In this document: positions 23,701 through 32,577 of the stretch, piece by piece
Layout: each line of letters starts with the position of its first letter
Numbering within the stretch: position 1 is the stretch's first letter
Assembly (NCBI RefSeq): GCF_006716445.1
Contig: NZ_VFPA01000007.1
Location: forward strand, 186,001 to 250,000
Reading direction: 5' to 3'
DNA: 64,000 bases
Source of the DNA: Pseudonocardia kunmingensis
GTDB taxonomy: Bacteria > Actinomycetota > Actinomycetes > Mycobacteriales > Pseudonocardiaceae
The notes under the pieces: generated by a model
Seen by the model: only the letters and a program-made list of their open reading frames with translations
Database searches by the model: none
Told to the model about the DNA's origin: nothing
Made by a program: the position numbers and the translations under genes

Positions 23701-24963
23701 TCAGGCGGGCGGGAGGACCACGAACTGGCGCAGGCTCAGGTCCACGTAGGTCACCGGGCCGCGGGGGCCCGGGGTGTGGTCGACGTTGATGCCGGTCTCG
23801 GGCAGGCCGAGGAGCTTGTAGCCGTCGAGCAGGCGGGTGGTGGTGTTCCAGAAGACCCCGGTGCCCGGGTAGGCGTCGATGAACGACTCGGCGGCGGCGC
23901 GGTCGGTGGCGCAGACGGTGGCGGCCAGGCCGGACGTCTCACGGGCGGCGGTGGCGGCGGCGTCCAGCGGCCCGTCCACCGCGGCGACGGTCACGTGCGC
24001 CTCGGCGCCGGCGTCGAGGGCCCACTCGTGGCCGAGCGGGTGGGAGTGCGGGGGCAGGCTCGGGGTGATCTCCCGCTCCCGCAGGGCCGCCTCGGCCACC
24101 GGCCAGAGCCGGTCGTAGGCGGGACGGTCGATCAGCAGCAGGTTGAGGCGGTTGCAGACGCCGAGGCGGTCGGTGCCCTCGGTCACCAGGCGCGTGACGT
24201 CGCCCGCGTCGGCGCTGGCGTCGAGGTAGAGCACACCGCCGCCGTCGGCGTGGGCGAGCACGCGGGTGCCCGCGGTGGCGCCGAGGGCCGAGAGCTTGCG
24301 CGTGACCTCACCGCTGCCCCGCACGACCACCAGCGGCACGAGGTCGGGCAGCCCGACCAGCGCCTCCGCGCCCGCGTGGCCCGGCGTCGGCACGAGCTGC
24401 ACGGCGCCGGCCGGCACGCCGTGGCGCTCCAGCGCCGGGGCGATGACGAGCTCGACGAGCGCCCGCGCGGAGCCGAGCGCGGCCGACCCGGTGCGCAGCA
24501 CCGCCGCGCTGCGGGCCTTGAGCACCTGCGAGGCGACGTCGACCGTGACGTTCGGGCGGGCCTCGAACACCGCCCCGATCACGCCGACCGGCACCCGCCG
24601 CTCGTGGACGCGCTCCCCGCTGGGCAGCGTCCGGACCTCGCGCTGGGTGGGCGGCTCCGGCGTGTCCGCGAGGACCTCGAGCTGGGTGGCCATGTCGGCG
24701 AGTCGCTCGGGGGTGAGCCGGAGGCGGTCGAGCAGGCCCTGCGCCATCCCGGCCCGCTCGGCGGCCTCGACGTCGGCGGCGTTGGCCGCGAGCAGCTCCC
24801 CCTCCCGCTCCCGCAGCAGGCCTGCGGCGGTGCGCAGGGCGGCGTCGACGGCCGGGCCGCCCGCGGCCCGCACGCCCGGCGCCGCGGCGGCGGCGCGCTG
24901 CGCGGCCTCCCGCACGGCGGTGGCCTCGGGGGTCTCGGTCGGGGTGGCGGTGCTGGTGCTCAC
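23701..24963 (-). CDS. Glutamate-5-semialdehyde dehydrogenase-like (ProA family)
   Basis: From GTG 24963 the protein is 420 residues, the usual ProA length. It shows GVIGAVFEARPNVTVDVASQ (about 127-146), the catalytic cysteine in RLGVCNRLNLLL (Cys270) and GTGVFWNTTTRLLDG near the C-terminus. ProA reduces glutamyl-5-phosphate to the semialdehyde in proline synthesis. The cofactor and active-site regions differ from typical ProA (usually PGVCNAxETLL), and no proB is adjacent, so it could be a paralogue. The frame can extend to 24999 but has no better start. Confidence 0.8.
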   Translation of the reverse strand: MSTSTATPTETPEATAVREAAQRAAAAAPGVRAAGGPAVDAALRTAAGLLREREGELLAANAADVEAAERAGMAQGLLDRLRLTPERLADMATQLEVLADTPEPPTQREVRTLPSGERVHERRVPVGVIGAVFEARPNVTVDVASQVLKARSAAVLRTGSAALGSARALVELVIAPALERHGVPAGAVQLVPTPGHAGAEALVGLPDLVPLVVVRGSGEVTRKLSALGATAGTRVLAHADGGGVLYLDASADAGDVTRLVTEGTDRLGVCNRLNLLLIDRPAYDRLWPVAEAALREREITPSLPPHSHPLGHEWALDAGAEAHVTVAAVDGPLDAAATAARETSGLAATVCATDRAAAESFIDAYPGTGVFWNTTTRLLDGYKLLGLPETGINVDHTPGPRGPVTYVDLSLRQFVVLPPA

Positions 24964-24998
24964 GGAGGACAGGTTGCCACGCGACCCCGCACCCCCCA

Positions 24999-25090
24999 CC
25001 CGCGAGTCTCCCGTTCGGGCACGCCGAAATGCGCATTCCGACCACTGTCGAGACGCGCAACTCGGCCTGTCAGGACGGGAGACTCGCGGG
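24999..25090. repeat. Palindromic repeat family C, copy 2
   Basis: CCCGCGAGTCTCCCGT (24999-25014) and ACGGGAGACTCGCGGG (25075-25090) are exact reverse complements 60 bases apart, and flanking parts (CGGGCACGCCGA, CGGCCTGTC) extend the symmetry. It follows the stop of the leftward MetE-like gene by two bases and probably terminates it before the ProA-like gene. Confidence 0.8.
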
Positions 25091-25092
25091 GG

Positions 25093-26217
25093 TCAGGGGG
25101 TGGCCAGGGTGGCGCCCTCGGTCAGGGAGCGCAGCTTGGCCCAGGCGATGCGCGGGTCCACCCCGTCCCGGCCGGTCGCCGTCGTCGCCATCCCGCAGTC
25201 GGTGGCGGCGAGCACCCGGTCGGGTCCGACGATCCGCGCGTAGTGCGCGATCCGCTGGGCGACCAGCTCGGGGTGCTCGACGTAGTTGGTGGTGCTGTCG
25301 ATGACGCCGGGCATGAGCACCGTGTCGTCGGGCAGGGCGCGGCCGGCGAACACCGCCCACTCGTGGGCGTGCCGGGGGTTCGCGGCCTCGAACGAGATCG
25401 TGGCGGCGCGGGCGGTGAGCACGATGTCCAGGATGTCGCGCAGCGGGACGTCGCGGTGGTGGGGCCCCTCGTAGTTGCCCCAGCACATGTGCAGGCGGAC
25501 GCGCTCGCGCGGGACGTCGCGCAGCGCGGTGTTCAGCGCGGCGACGTTCTCCGCCACCCGCTCGCGGTGGGCGCGCAACCCCTCCTCGCCGTCGGGGAAG
25601 GCGGCCCGGCCCGCGGCCAGGTCGGGGCAGTCGACCTGCAGCACGAGCCCCGCCCGGTGGATCGCGTCGTACTCGGTCTTCATTGCCTCGGCCAGCGCGG
25701 CCAGGTAGGCGAGGCGGTCGCCGTGGTGCTCGTCGTCGACGAACATCGCGATGACGCCCGGCGAGGCTGCGCTCAGGAACAGCTCACCGGCCCCGGCGGC
25801 GTCCCCGGCGGCCCGCAGGGTCGCGATGTCCGCCTCCACCGCTCCCGGGTCCGCGTAGGCGACCGGGCCGCGGCAGACCGGGATCCGCACGTCGCGGAAC
25901 GGGGTCCGGTCGGAGAGCCGCTGCGCATACTCGGGGAACCCGTCGAGCGCCGGGTTGGGTCGCGGCTGCCGCGTCTCGACCGTGGCCAGGCCGGTGAGCC
26001 TGCCCCGCACGTACGTCACGTAGCTGATCTTGGCGAGCTCCCCGTCGTTCACGACGTCGAGACCGGTCTCGACCTGCCGGCGCACGCAGTCGGCGACGGC
26101 GGCGCGCACCTCGTCCTGGTCGAGCGGCGCTCCCCCGCGCTCCCGCTCGGTGAGGGCGGCCAGCAGCGGAGCCGGGCGCGGCAGGCTGCCGGTATGCGTG
26201 GTGCGGACCAGTGGCAT
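25093..26217 (-). CDS. MetE C-terminal-like methyltransferase (UROD/MetE superfamily)
   Basis: The 374-residue protein begins MPLVRTTHTGSLPRP at ATG 26217, the usual start of short MetE-like enzymes. Zinc/thiol-binding residues are in VRLHMCWGNYEGPHH (about residue 242) and ATDCGMATT (about 341), and FEAANPRHAHEW and PGVIDSTTNYVEHPELVA are conserved blocks. It lacks the N-terminal half of full MetE (about 750 residues). This class includes core methionine synthases and epoxyalkane:coenzyme M transferases; the sequence alone does not decide. No B12 riboswitch is present in the 61-base divergent gap with the MFS gene. Confidence 0.82.
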   Translation of the reverse strand: MPLVRTTHTGSLPRPAPLLAALTERERGGAPLDQDEVRAAVADCVRRQVETGLDVVNDGELAKISYVTYVRGRLTGLATVETRQPRPNPALDGFPEYAQRLSDRTPFRDVRIPVCRGPVAYADPGAVEADIATLRAAGDAAGAGELFLSAASPGVIAMFVDDEHHGDRLAYLAALAEAMKTEYDAIHRAGLVLQVDCPDLAAGRAAFPDGEEGLRAHRERVAENVAALNTALRDVPRERVRLHMCWGNYEGPHHRDVPLRDILDIVLTARAATISFEAANPRHAHEWAVFAGRALPDDTVLMPGVIDSTTNYVEHPELVAQRIAHYARIVGPDRVLAATDCGMATTATGRDGVDPRIAWAKLRSLTEGATLATP

Positions 26218-26255
26218 GCCGACCTCCACGGGGAACGCAGTTGACCTCGACCCGT

Positions 26256-26268
26256 GTGCAGGTTGCAC
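26256..26268. promoter_or_regulatory. Palindrome in the MFS/MetE-like divergent gap
   Basis: GTGCA-GGT-TGCAC lies 10 bases before the GTG start of the rightward MFS gene, downstream of a TTGACC hexamer at 26241 that could be a -35 box. It may be an operator for one or both genes. Confidence 0.4.
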
Positions 26269-26278
26269 GATTCTCCCC

Positions 26279-27625
26279 GTGACCGCACCCACCACCGTCC
26301 GCGCCGAGCTGTTCGGACCCGACCGACGTGCGACGACCGTCGGCATCGTGCTGCTGATCAGCCTCGTCGCGTTCGAGGCGATGGGGGTCGGCACGGCGAT
26401 GCCCGCGCTCGTCGACGACCTCGGCGGCGTCTCGCTCTACGCGCTGCCGTTCGTGTCCTTCATGGCGGCAGCGGTGTTCGGCACCGTGCTCGGCGGGCGC
26501 TGGTGCGACCGCGCCGGGCCGCGGGTGCCGCTGGTGGCGGCGCCGCTGCTGTTCGGCCTCGGGCTGCTCGTCGCCGGCACGGCCACGACCATGACCCAGC
26601 TGATCGTCGGCCGGGTGCTGCAGGGGCTCGGCGCGGGCGCGCAGGGTGTGGCGGTCTACGTGCTGGTCGCGATCGTCTACCCGGAACGCGCGCGGCCCGC
26701 GGTCTTCGCGCTGCTCTCGTCGGCGTGGGTGCTGCCTGCGCTGCTCGGCCCGCCGGTCTCCGGTGTCGTCACCGAGGCCGTGTCGTGGCACTGGGTGTTC
26801 CTGGGGCTGGTCCCCCTCGTGCTGGTGGCCGTGGGCCTGGTCCTGCCGGGCATCCGGATGCTGGAGCGCCGCGTCCCCGATCCCGACCGCGCGCAGCGCC
26901 CCGGAGTGGTGCTCGCGGCGCTCGCCGCGGCCGCCGGGGTGGCCGCGCTGAGCTGGGCCTCCCAGGAGGCCTCGCTGCTCGCAGCCGGTGTGGCCGCCGC
27001 CGCGATCGCGGTCCTCGTGCCGGCGCTGGCGCGGCTGCTGCCGCGCGGGGTGTTCCGGCTGCGCCGCGGCATCTCCACGGTGGTGGCGATGCGCGGCCTG
27101 CTCGCGGCTGTGTTCTTCACCGTGAACTCCTACGTGCCGCTGATGCTGAGTGCCACCCACGGGTGGTCGCTGGCCGCGGCGGGCATCCCGCTGATCGTCG
27201 GCGCGTTGAGCTGGTCGGCCGCCTCGGCCTGGCAGGGCCGGCACCCCGACCTGCCCCGCCCGCAGCTGCTGCGCGCCGGGTTCGGGGCGCTCGCCGTGGG
27301 CACGGCGGGCATGTTGCTGGTGGCTCCGGCGTGGGGCGTGCCGTGGCTCGCGCTGCTGTTCTGGGGGATCGCGGGGGCCGGGATGGGGCTGGGGTTCTCG
27401 TCGGTGTCCTACCTGCTGCTGCAGCAGTCGGCGCAGGACGAGGTCGGGTTCCACTCGTCGGCCGCGCAGATCGCCGACCAGCTCGGCGGGGCGGTCATGA
27501 TCGGGGCCGGCGGGGCCCTCCTGGCGCTGCTCGGCCCGCCCGCCGTGGCGCTGCCGGTGCTCGTGGCCGGGCTGACGGCGGTGGCCGTGCTCGGCGTGGC
27601 GACGGCGCGGCGCACCGCGGTGTGA
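26279..27625 (+). CDS. MFS drug-efflux-type transporter
   Basis: The 448-residue protein starts at GTG 26279 and has 12 or more hydrophobic segments. Motif A-like GGRWCDRAGPRVPL follows helix 2, and GRVLQGLGAGAQGVAVYVLV matches the helix 4-5 region of drug/H+ antiporters of the DHA family. The substrate is not evident. It is divergent from the MetE-like gene with 61 bases between them and ends nine bases before the convergent sortase gene. Confidence 0.85.
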   Translation: MTAPTTVRAELFGPDRRATTVGIVLLISLVAFEAMGVGTAMPALVDDLGGVSLYALPFVSFMAAAVFGTVLGGRWCDRAGPRVPLVAAPLLFGLGLLVAGTATTMTQLIVGRVLQGLGAGAQGVAVYVLVAIVYPERARPAVFALLSSAWVLPALLGPPVSGVVTEAVSWHWVFLGLVPLVLVAVGLVLPGIRMLERRVPDPDRAQRPGVVLAALAAAAGVAALSWASQEASLLAAGVAAAAIAVLVPALARLLPRGVFRLRRGISTVVAMRGLLAAVFFTVNSYVPLMLSATHGWSLAAAGIPLIVGALSWSAASAWQGRHPDLPRPQLLRAGFGALAVGTAGMLLVAPAWGVPWLALLFWGIAGAGMGLGFSSVSYLLLQQSAQDEVGFHSSAAQIADQLGGAVMIGAGGALLALLGPPAVALPVLVAGLTAVAVLGVATARRTAV

Positions 27626-27634
27626 GCCTGGGCG

Positions 27635-28630
27635 TCAGACCGGCTCGGCGAAGACGACGACGTTGTCCGCGTAGTGCCGGGTGGCGCGGTCGAACGCGCC
27701 ACCACAGGTGATCAGCACCAGCCGTGCGGGTCCGCCGGCGGCGAACACCTCGGGTGGCAGCTCGGCCTTGGCGTACTGGCGCCGGGCCGTGACCCGGTAG
27801 CGGAAGTCGCGCCCGTCGGCGCCGCGCAGGACGAGCTCCTCCCCCGCGCCGACGTGGCGCAGCACGGCCAGCGCGCCCAGACCGGCGTCGCGGGAGTCGA
27901 CGTGCCCGGCGATCACCGTGGTCCCGGCCGCGCTGCCGGCGAGCGCGCTCGGCGACCACCATCCCACGGTCGAGGGCGGCTCGGGCACCAGGAGCGCGCC
28001 GGCGGGCCCCGTGGTGACCGCGACGACCGGCGCCCGCACGTCGCGGGCCGGGAGGGTCAGCTCCACCGGCGCGGTCCCCGGCACGACAGCTGGTCGGGGT
28101 GGTGCCGGCTCGGCGAACGAGAGCAGGCGCGCGCCGTCCGGCGGCGCGAGGGGGCCCGCGGGGGGTGAGAGCCGCGATCCGGCCGGGACGGGGCCGGGCG
28201 CCGCGATCTCCCCGACGACCGGGGCGGGCACGGCCGCGACGAGGTTCACCCCGGCCAGCACGCACAGCACGCCCGCGGCCGCGAGCGCCTGCGCCGTCCG
28301 GCGTCCGGCCCGTGCCGCGGGCCCGGCGTCGCGGCGGGGGACACCGTCGTGGTCGGCACCGCCGTCGCGCCCTGCGGAACGCCGATCGCCCCGCGTGGCC
28401 GGGGCGGCGGGGACGTGCGGGGCAGCGGCACCTCGTGCCCCGCGGCGCGCTGCCGGCCCGCCGCCCTCCGGGCCGTCGCCGGGGTGTCCGCCGCTGCCGG
28501 GGCTCCTGCGGTCAGGGTGCTCGCCCCCGGTCCGGCGAGCGCCCCTCCCGGTGGTGGCCTCGCTCGCGGCGGGGCCGGCCGGGCCGCTGCCGCAGGCCGG
28601 ACGGGCGCGACCGTCGGTCCTGCCCGTCAC
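27635..28630 (-). CDS. Class F sortase
   Basis: From GTG 28630 the protein is 331 residues. The first about 115 residues are Gly/Arg/Pro-rich and disordered; a single membrane anchor follows (TAQALAAAGVLCVLAGVNLVAAV), then a Pro-rich linker. The sortase domain has the catalytic His in TTVIAGHVDSRDAG (about 240), Cys in LVLITCGGAFD (about 308) and Arg in RATRHYADN (about 316). Class F sortases are the short actinobacterial type; the membrane anchor is N-terminal with the enzyme outside. It lies 70 bases after the DUF4142 gene on the same strand. Confidence 0.88.
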   Translation of the reverse strand: MTGRTDGRARPACGSGPAGPAASEATTGRGARRTGGEHPDRRSPGSGGHPGDGPEGGGPAARRGARGAAAPHVPAAPATRGDRRSAGRDGGADHDGVPRRDAGPAARAGRRTAQALAAAGVLCVLAGVNLVAAVPAPVVGEIAAPGPVPAGSRLSPPAGPLAPPDGARLLSFAEPAPPRPAVVPGTAPVELTLPARDVRAPVVAVTTGPAGALLVPEPPSTVGWWSPSALAGSAAGTTVIAGHVDSRDAGLGALAVLRHVGAGEELVLRGADGRDFRYRVTARRQYAKAELPPEVFAAGGPARLVLITCGGAFDRATRHYADNVVVFAEPV

Positions 28631-28700
28631 GCGGCCCTCCGGGGCCCCTGCCGGCCGGTGTCGGCGGCGCGCAGCCCGTCCTCCGATCCGGCGTCGACCG

Positions 28701-29438
28701 TCAGGCGCGGCGGCGCCACCACAGCGCACCGGCGAGCAGGGCCACGCCGAGCCCGACCAGGCCGGCGGCCATCGGCGCGACGTCGGCACCGGCCGCCTGA
28801 CCGCCACTGCCGGCGTCGACGGCCTCCGGCGTGCCGGCCCCGGCCGGTGCGGCGGCCTGCTGGAGCTCGGCCTCGAGCGCGTCGAGCCGGTTCAGCGCCT
28901 CCTGCGCGGCGGCCTTCGCCTCGTCCGAGGCGTTCTCGTCGGCGAGCACGGCGTTCGCCGCGTCCCGTGCCTCCTGCTGCATCTGCATGGCGGCCCGCAG
29001 CCACGCCGCGTCGAACTGCTCGCCGGTCCGGGCGCGCAGGTCGGCGAGCGCCGCCTCCTGCTCGGCAGTGGGCTCGGCCTCGAGCGTCCCGCCCGCGCTC
29101 GCGCTCATCCGGTCGAGCACGGCCTGCCCGTCGGTGGCGAGCTGCGTCCCGAGGTCGCGCACGGGCTGGCTGACGCCCTGGGCCTGGCCGAGGCCGCCGA
29201 GCGCCGCGAGCGCGGCAGCACCCTGGCCCGCGGCGGCGAGGGGGTCGCCCTGCTGGGCGCTGCCGCCCTGCTCACCCGCGGGGTTCTGCTGGTCCGCGGG
29301 AGCGCCGGGCGCGGACGCCGGTGGCATCTCGGCCTGGTCGGGCGAGCCGCAGCCCGACACGGCGCCGAACACGACGCCGAGGACGGCGGTCACCGCGATC
29401 GCGTGCGCGAAGATCTTCCTGATGGGACGCGTTCGCAC
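28701..29438 (-). CDS. DUF4142 lipoprotein with C-terminal membrane helix
   Basis: The 245-residue protein begins with a signal sequence ending in a lipobox (GAVSGC, Cys about 30). A DUF4142-like helical domain follows (about 90-190: RDLGTQLATDGQAVLDRMSA, MQMQQEARDAANAVL). After an Ala/Gly linker the C-terminus is a hydrophobic helix with an Arg tail (AAGLVGLGVALLAGALWWRR). It thus seems anchored at both ends. The tail looks like a sortase sorting signal but no LPxTG-type motif precedes the helix. It is next to the class F sortase. Confidence 0.8.
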   Translation of the reverse strand: MRTRPIRKIFAHAIAVTAVLGVVFGAVSGCGSPDQAEMPPASAPGAPADQQNPAGEQGGSAQQGDPLAAAGQGAAALAALGGLGQAQGVSQPVRDLGTQLATDGQAVLDRMSASAGGTLEAEPTAEQEAALADLRARTGEQFDAAWLRAAMQMQQEARDAANAVLADENASDEAKAAAQEALNRLDALEAELQQAAAPAGAGTPEAVDAGSGGQAAGADVAPMAAGLVGLGVALLAGALWWRRRA

Positions 29439-29533
29439 GGTTCCTCCTTCGTCGGGCGGACGCCCAGCACCGTTGCGCCGAATGGCCTAATGCGCAGCAC
29501 GGAACCGGGAATTCCGCCCGGACGTGTGAAGGA

Positions 29534-30904
29534 TCAGGACGGAGGCGGGGCCGCGGCGAGGTGCACGACCTTCACGGCGGTCATCTCGTCGAGCAGCTCG
29601 GGGCCGAACCCGAACCCGGAACCGCTCGCCCGCCGCGGTTGCGACGCCCCGCCGGGAGCGCCGCCGAACACGTCGTTGACCTTCACGGTGCCCACCGGCA
29701 GCTCCCGCCACGCGGCCTGCGCGTGGGCCTGGTCGGCGGTGAGCACGGTGGCGGCGAGCCCGTAGCGGTCCTCGCCCGCCTCCCGCAGCGCGGTGGCGAA
29801 GTCCGGGACGACGCGCACCGGGGCGACCGGGCCGAACGTCTCCTCGCACAGCACGGCCATGTCCGGTACGCAGCCGATCAGGACGGTGGGCGGGTAGAAC
29901 GCCCCGGGCCCGTCCGGGACCGCGCCGCCGGTGAGCGCGTGCGCGCCGGCGTCCAGGGCGCCCTGGACGTGCCCGTGCACGTGGTTGCGGTGCGCCCGGT
30001 CGACCAGCGGGCCGATCCGCTGCGCCCACTGCTGCGCCTCCCGGGTGAGCGCGGCGAGGAACGGGTCGGCCACCGACGCGTGCACGTAGATCCGTTCGAC
30101 GGACACGCAGATCTGGCCCGCGTTGGCGAACGACCCGAGCGCGGCCTGGGCGGCCGCCCACTCCGGGTCGACGCCGTCGTCGACGATCAGGGGGTCGTTG
30201 CCGCCGTTCTCCAGCAGGGCGCGGGCCCCGGTCCGGGCGCACACCTCGGCGATCCGCCGTCCGGTGGCCGTACTGCCGACGTGCGCCACGACGTCGACGG
30301 GCGCCCCGGCGAGCTCCGCGCCGACGGCGCCGTCCCCGTCGACGATCTCGAGCACGCCGTCGGGCAGGTGGGCGGCCACGAGCTCGGCGAACCGGCGCCC
30401 GGTCCGCGGGCAGCGCTCGCTGGGCTTGTGCACGACGGTGTTGCCGGTGGCGAGCGCCGCGCCGATCAGCCCGGCGGCCACGGCGACCGGGTCGTTCCAC
30501 GGCGTCAGCACGGCGACGACGCCGCGGGGCTCGGGGATCATCAGGTCCGTGGCGTCCCAGCCGCCGTGCAGGCTGCGGCCGCGGTGCACGGGCCCGAGCT
30601 CGGCGTACTGCACGAGCGTCCCGATGCCCGCGTCCACACCGCCCCGGGCGTCGTCCGCGGGCTTGCCGGTCTCACCGGTGTTGAGCGCGGCCAGCTCGTC
30701 GGCCGCTTCCCGCACGGCCTGCGCCGCCGCGTGCAGGGCGGCTCCGCGTTCGGCGGCCGGTGTGCGGGCCCATCCGCTCGCGGCGGCGCGCGCCGCGCGT
30801 ACGGCCTCGTCACAACGCTCCGCGGACGCCACCGGGACGCGACTGGCGACCTCTCCGGTGCGCGGGTCCAGGACGGTCAGCTCACGGTTCTCCAGCACGG
30901 TCAC
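29534..30904 (-). CDS. Aldehyde dehydrogenase family protein
   Basis: The 456-residue protein starts at GTG 30904. It carries the NAD(P)-dependent aldehyde dehydrogenase core: VLTPWNDPVAVAAGLIGAAL, the general base Glu in LLENGGNDPLIV (about 230) and the nucleophile Cys in NAGQICVSVERIYVH (about 264), followed by CEETFGPVAPV. All catalytic residues are present. It resembles succinate-semialdehyde-type enzymes, but the substrate is not decided. A longer frame to 31033 overlaps the next gene and lacks family content. Confidence 0.9.
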   Translation of the reverse strand: MTVLENRELTVLDPRTGEVASRVPVASAERCDEAVRAARAAASGWARTPAAERGAALHAAAQAVREAADELAALNTGETGKPADDARGGVDAGIGTLVQYAELGPVHRGRSLHGGWDATDLMIPEPRGVVAVLTPWNDPVAVAAGLIGAALATGNTVVHKPSERCPRTGRRFAELVAAHLPDGVLEIVDGDGAVGAELAGAPVDVVAHVGSTATGRRIAEVCARTGARALLENGGNDPLIVDDGVDPEWAAAQAALGSFANAGQICVSVERIYVHASVADPFLAALTREAQQWAQRIGPLVDRAHRNHVHGHVQGALDAGAHALTGGAVPDGPGAFYPPTVLIGCVPDMAVLCEETFGPVAPVRVVPDFATALREAGEDRYGLAATVLTADQAHAQAAWRELPVGTVKVNDVFGGAPGGASQPRRASGSGFGFGPELLDEMTAVKVVHLAAAPPPS

Positions 30905-30926
30905 CCGGGAGCAGTACCCGGGAGGA

Positions 30927-31619
30927 TCACCCGTGATGCGGCGGAGGCGGACCCCACGGCGGGGGCGCGCCGGGACCGGGCGGTGTCCAGGGCGGGGCCT
31001 GCGGCGGCCACGGCGGCTGGGGACCGGGCCCACCCATCGGGAACGGCCCGCCCCTGGGCGCGGACGCCGGTCGCCGTGACACCAGCAGCAGCACCGCCGC
31101 CGCGAGCGCCAGCAGCCCGGCCAGCAGGATCAGGTACCCGCCTGCGCCGACGCCTGCCGTGGCCCGGAAGCCGCTGTCCGGGCCGGCCTGCGCGACGGCC
31201 GCGCGCACGTCCCGCAAGGACGTGAGCAGGTCCATCCAGATCACCGCCACGACCCCGACCAGCAGGCCGCCCACGCCGACCCCGAACGACCGGCCCGTGC
31301 CCGGGTCCCGGCGGGAGCTCAGGAACAGCACGACCGCGGCGGCCAGCGCGAGCACCGCGGCCACGGTCAGCGGGACCCCGTGCAGGGATCCGGACGAGGT
31401 GGGTGGCTCCTCCGGCGCGGGCTCCACGGTGATGCCCCAGCCGGTCGTCGTGCTGGTCGTCGGCGCCGTGTAGTCCGACTCGTAGTGGTAGACGTGGAAC
31501 GCGGCGAAGCTCCCACCCAGCGCCAGCGCGGCGGCGACGGCGAGCAGCGCGGTGGCGACCAGGCGCGGCACCTGCGGCCCGGGCGGGTCGAACTGCGGAT
31601 ATCCGTACACCCCCGACAT
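30927..31619 (-). CDS. Membrane protein with proline-rich cytoplasmic tail
   Basis: The 230-residue protein starts at ATG 31619 (MSGVYGYPQFDPPGPQVPRL). Four hydrophobic segments are visible: about 20-40, 83-103, 118-138 and 165-187. Between the first and second is an extracellular loop with YHYESDYTAPTTSTTTGW. The C-terminal about 40 residues are Pro/Gly-rich (PPWPPQAPPWTPPGPG and beyond). No family is recognised. It may be an integral membrane protein of the common actinobacterial Pro-tail type. Confidence 0.65.
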   Translation of the reverse strand: MSGVYGYPQFDPPGPQVPRLVATALLAVAAALALGGSFAAFHVYHYESDYTAPTTSTTTGWGITVEPAPEEPPTSSGSLHGVPLTVAAVLALAAAVVLFLSSRRDPGTGRSFGVGVGGLLVGVVAVIWMDLLTSLRDVRAAVAQAGPDSGFRATAGVGAGGYLILLAGLLALAAAVLLLVSRRPASAPRGGPFPMGGPGPQPPWPPQAPPWTPPGPGAPPPWGPPPPHHG

Positions 31620-31666
31620 GCGCTCACTGTCCCAGGCGCCTCGCCGCGCGGCCAGGACGGCGGCCG

Positions 31667-32530
31667 TCAGGTCCGGTGCGGCAGCTTCGCGGGCGTCGAC
31701 GGCGGCGGCACGACCGGGCCGATGTCGCCGTCGGGCGCGGTGTCGAGATCGATGATCACCGGGGCGTGGTCGCTCGGCCCGCTGCCCTTGCGCGCCTTGC
31801 GGTCGACCCAGGCGGCGGCCACCCGGCCCGCGGGCTCGGCACCGGCGAGCACCAGGTCGATGCGCATGCCGAGGTCCTTGTGGAACCGGCCCGCGCGGTA
31901 GTCCCAGTAGGTGAACACCCGCTCGCCGGGCCAGCGGTCGCGCACCACGTCGTGCAGGCCGAGGCCGGCGAGCTCGGCGAGCGCCTTGCGTTCGGCCGGC
32001 GTCACGTGCGTGGAGTGCACGAACAGCGCGGGGTCCCACAGGTCGTCGTCGGTGGGGGCGATGTTGACGTCGCCCGCGACGACGGCGGTGGACGGGTCGG
32101 TGATCGACCCCCGCAGTGCCGCGAGCCACTCGAGCTTGTAGCGGTAGTGCGGATCGTCGGGCGTGCGGCCGTTGGGCACGTACACCGAGGTGACCCGCAG
32201 GCCGCCGCAGGTGGCCGTCACGGCGCGGGCCTCGGGCGCCGACTCGGGCGTGGGGTAGCGCGGCTCGTCGGGCAGTCCGCGCACCACGTCGTCCAGGCCG
32301 ACGCGCGACAGCAGCGCCACCCCGTTCCAGCGGCCCTCGCCGTGGTGCGCCACCGCGTACCCGCGCTCGGCCAGCGGCGCCGCGAACGCCTCGTCGAACG
32401 CCTCGTCGGACAGCTTCGTTTCCTGCAGGCACACGACGTCGGGCGCGCGCTCGTCCAGCCAGGGCAGCAGCCGGGGCAGCCGGGAGAGGGCGGAGTTCAC
32501 GTTCCACGTAGCCAGACGCACCTGCGGCAC
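31667..32530 (-). CDS. xthA: Exodeoxyribonuclease III
   Basis: The 287-residue protein is an endonuclease/exonuclease/phosphatase fold enzyme. LATWNVNSALSRLPRLLPWL opens the protein, VVCLQETKL holds the metal-binding Glu, GDVNIAP holds Asp/Asn of the active site, and GPSDHAPVIIDL holds the catalytic Asp-His. RIDLVLA is also conserved. It repairs abasic sites and 3' blocked ends. Start is GTG 32530; a second GTG 10 bases in could also serve. It is divergent from the xyl operon. Confidence 0.93.
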   Translation of the reverse strand: MPQVRLATWNVNSALSRLPRLLPWLDERAPDVVCLQETKLSDEAFDEAFAAPLAERGYAVAHHGEGRWNGVALLSRVGLDDVVRGLPDEPRYPTPESAPEARAVTATCGGLRVTSVYVPNGRTPDDPHYRYKLEWLAALRGSITDPSTAVVAGDVNIAPTDDDLWDPALFVHSTHVTPAERKALAELAGLGLHDVVRDRWPGERVFTYWDYRAGRFHKDLGMRIDLVLAGAEPAGRVAAAWVDRKARKGSGPSDHAPVIIDLDTAPDGDIGPVVPPPSTPAKLPHRT

Positions 32531-32545
32531 GCTACCGTGCAGGAG

Positions 32546-32566
32546 TTTGTACGATGGCCGAACAAA
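32546..32566. promoter_or_regulatory. Candidate XylR operator upstream of xylA
   Basis: TTTGT and ACAAA are inverted and separated by 11 bases, 12 bases before the xylA start codon. ROK-family XylR repressors bind inverted repeats ending in TTTGT/ACAAA-like arms, and the putative xylR is the third gene of this operon. Confidence 0.6.
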
Positions 32567-32577
32567 GGGGTTACTCC

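Noticed and set aside
26218..26278. Cobalamin or SAM riboswitch before the MetE-like gene
   Set aside because: The divergent gap is only 61 bases and lacks the conserved cores of these riboswitches.
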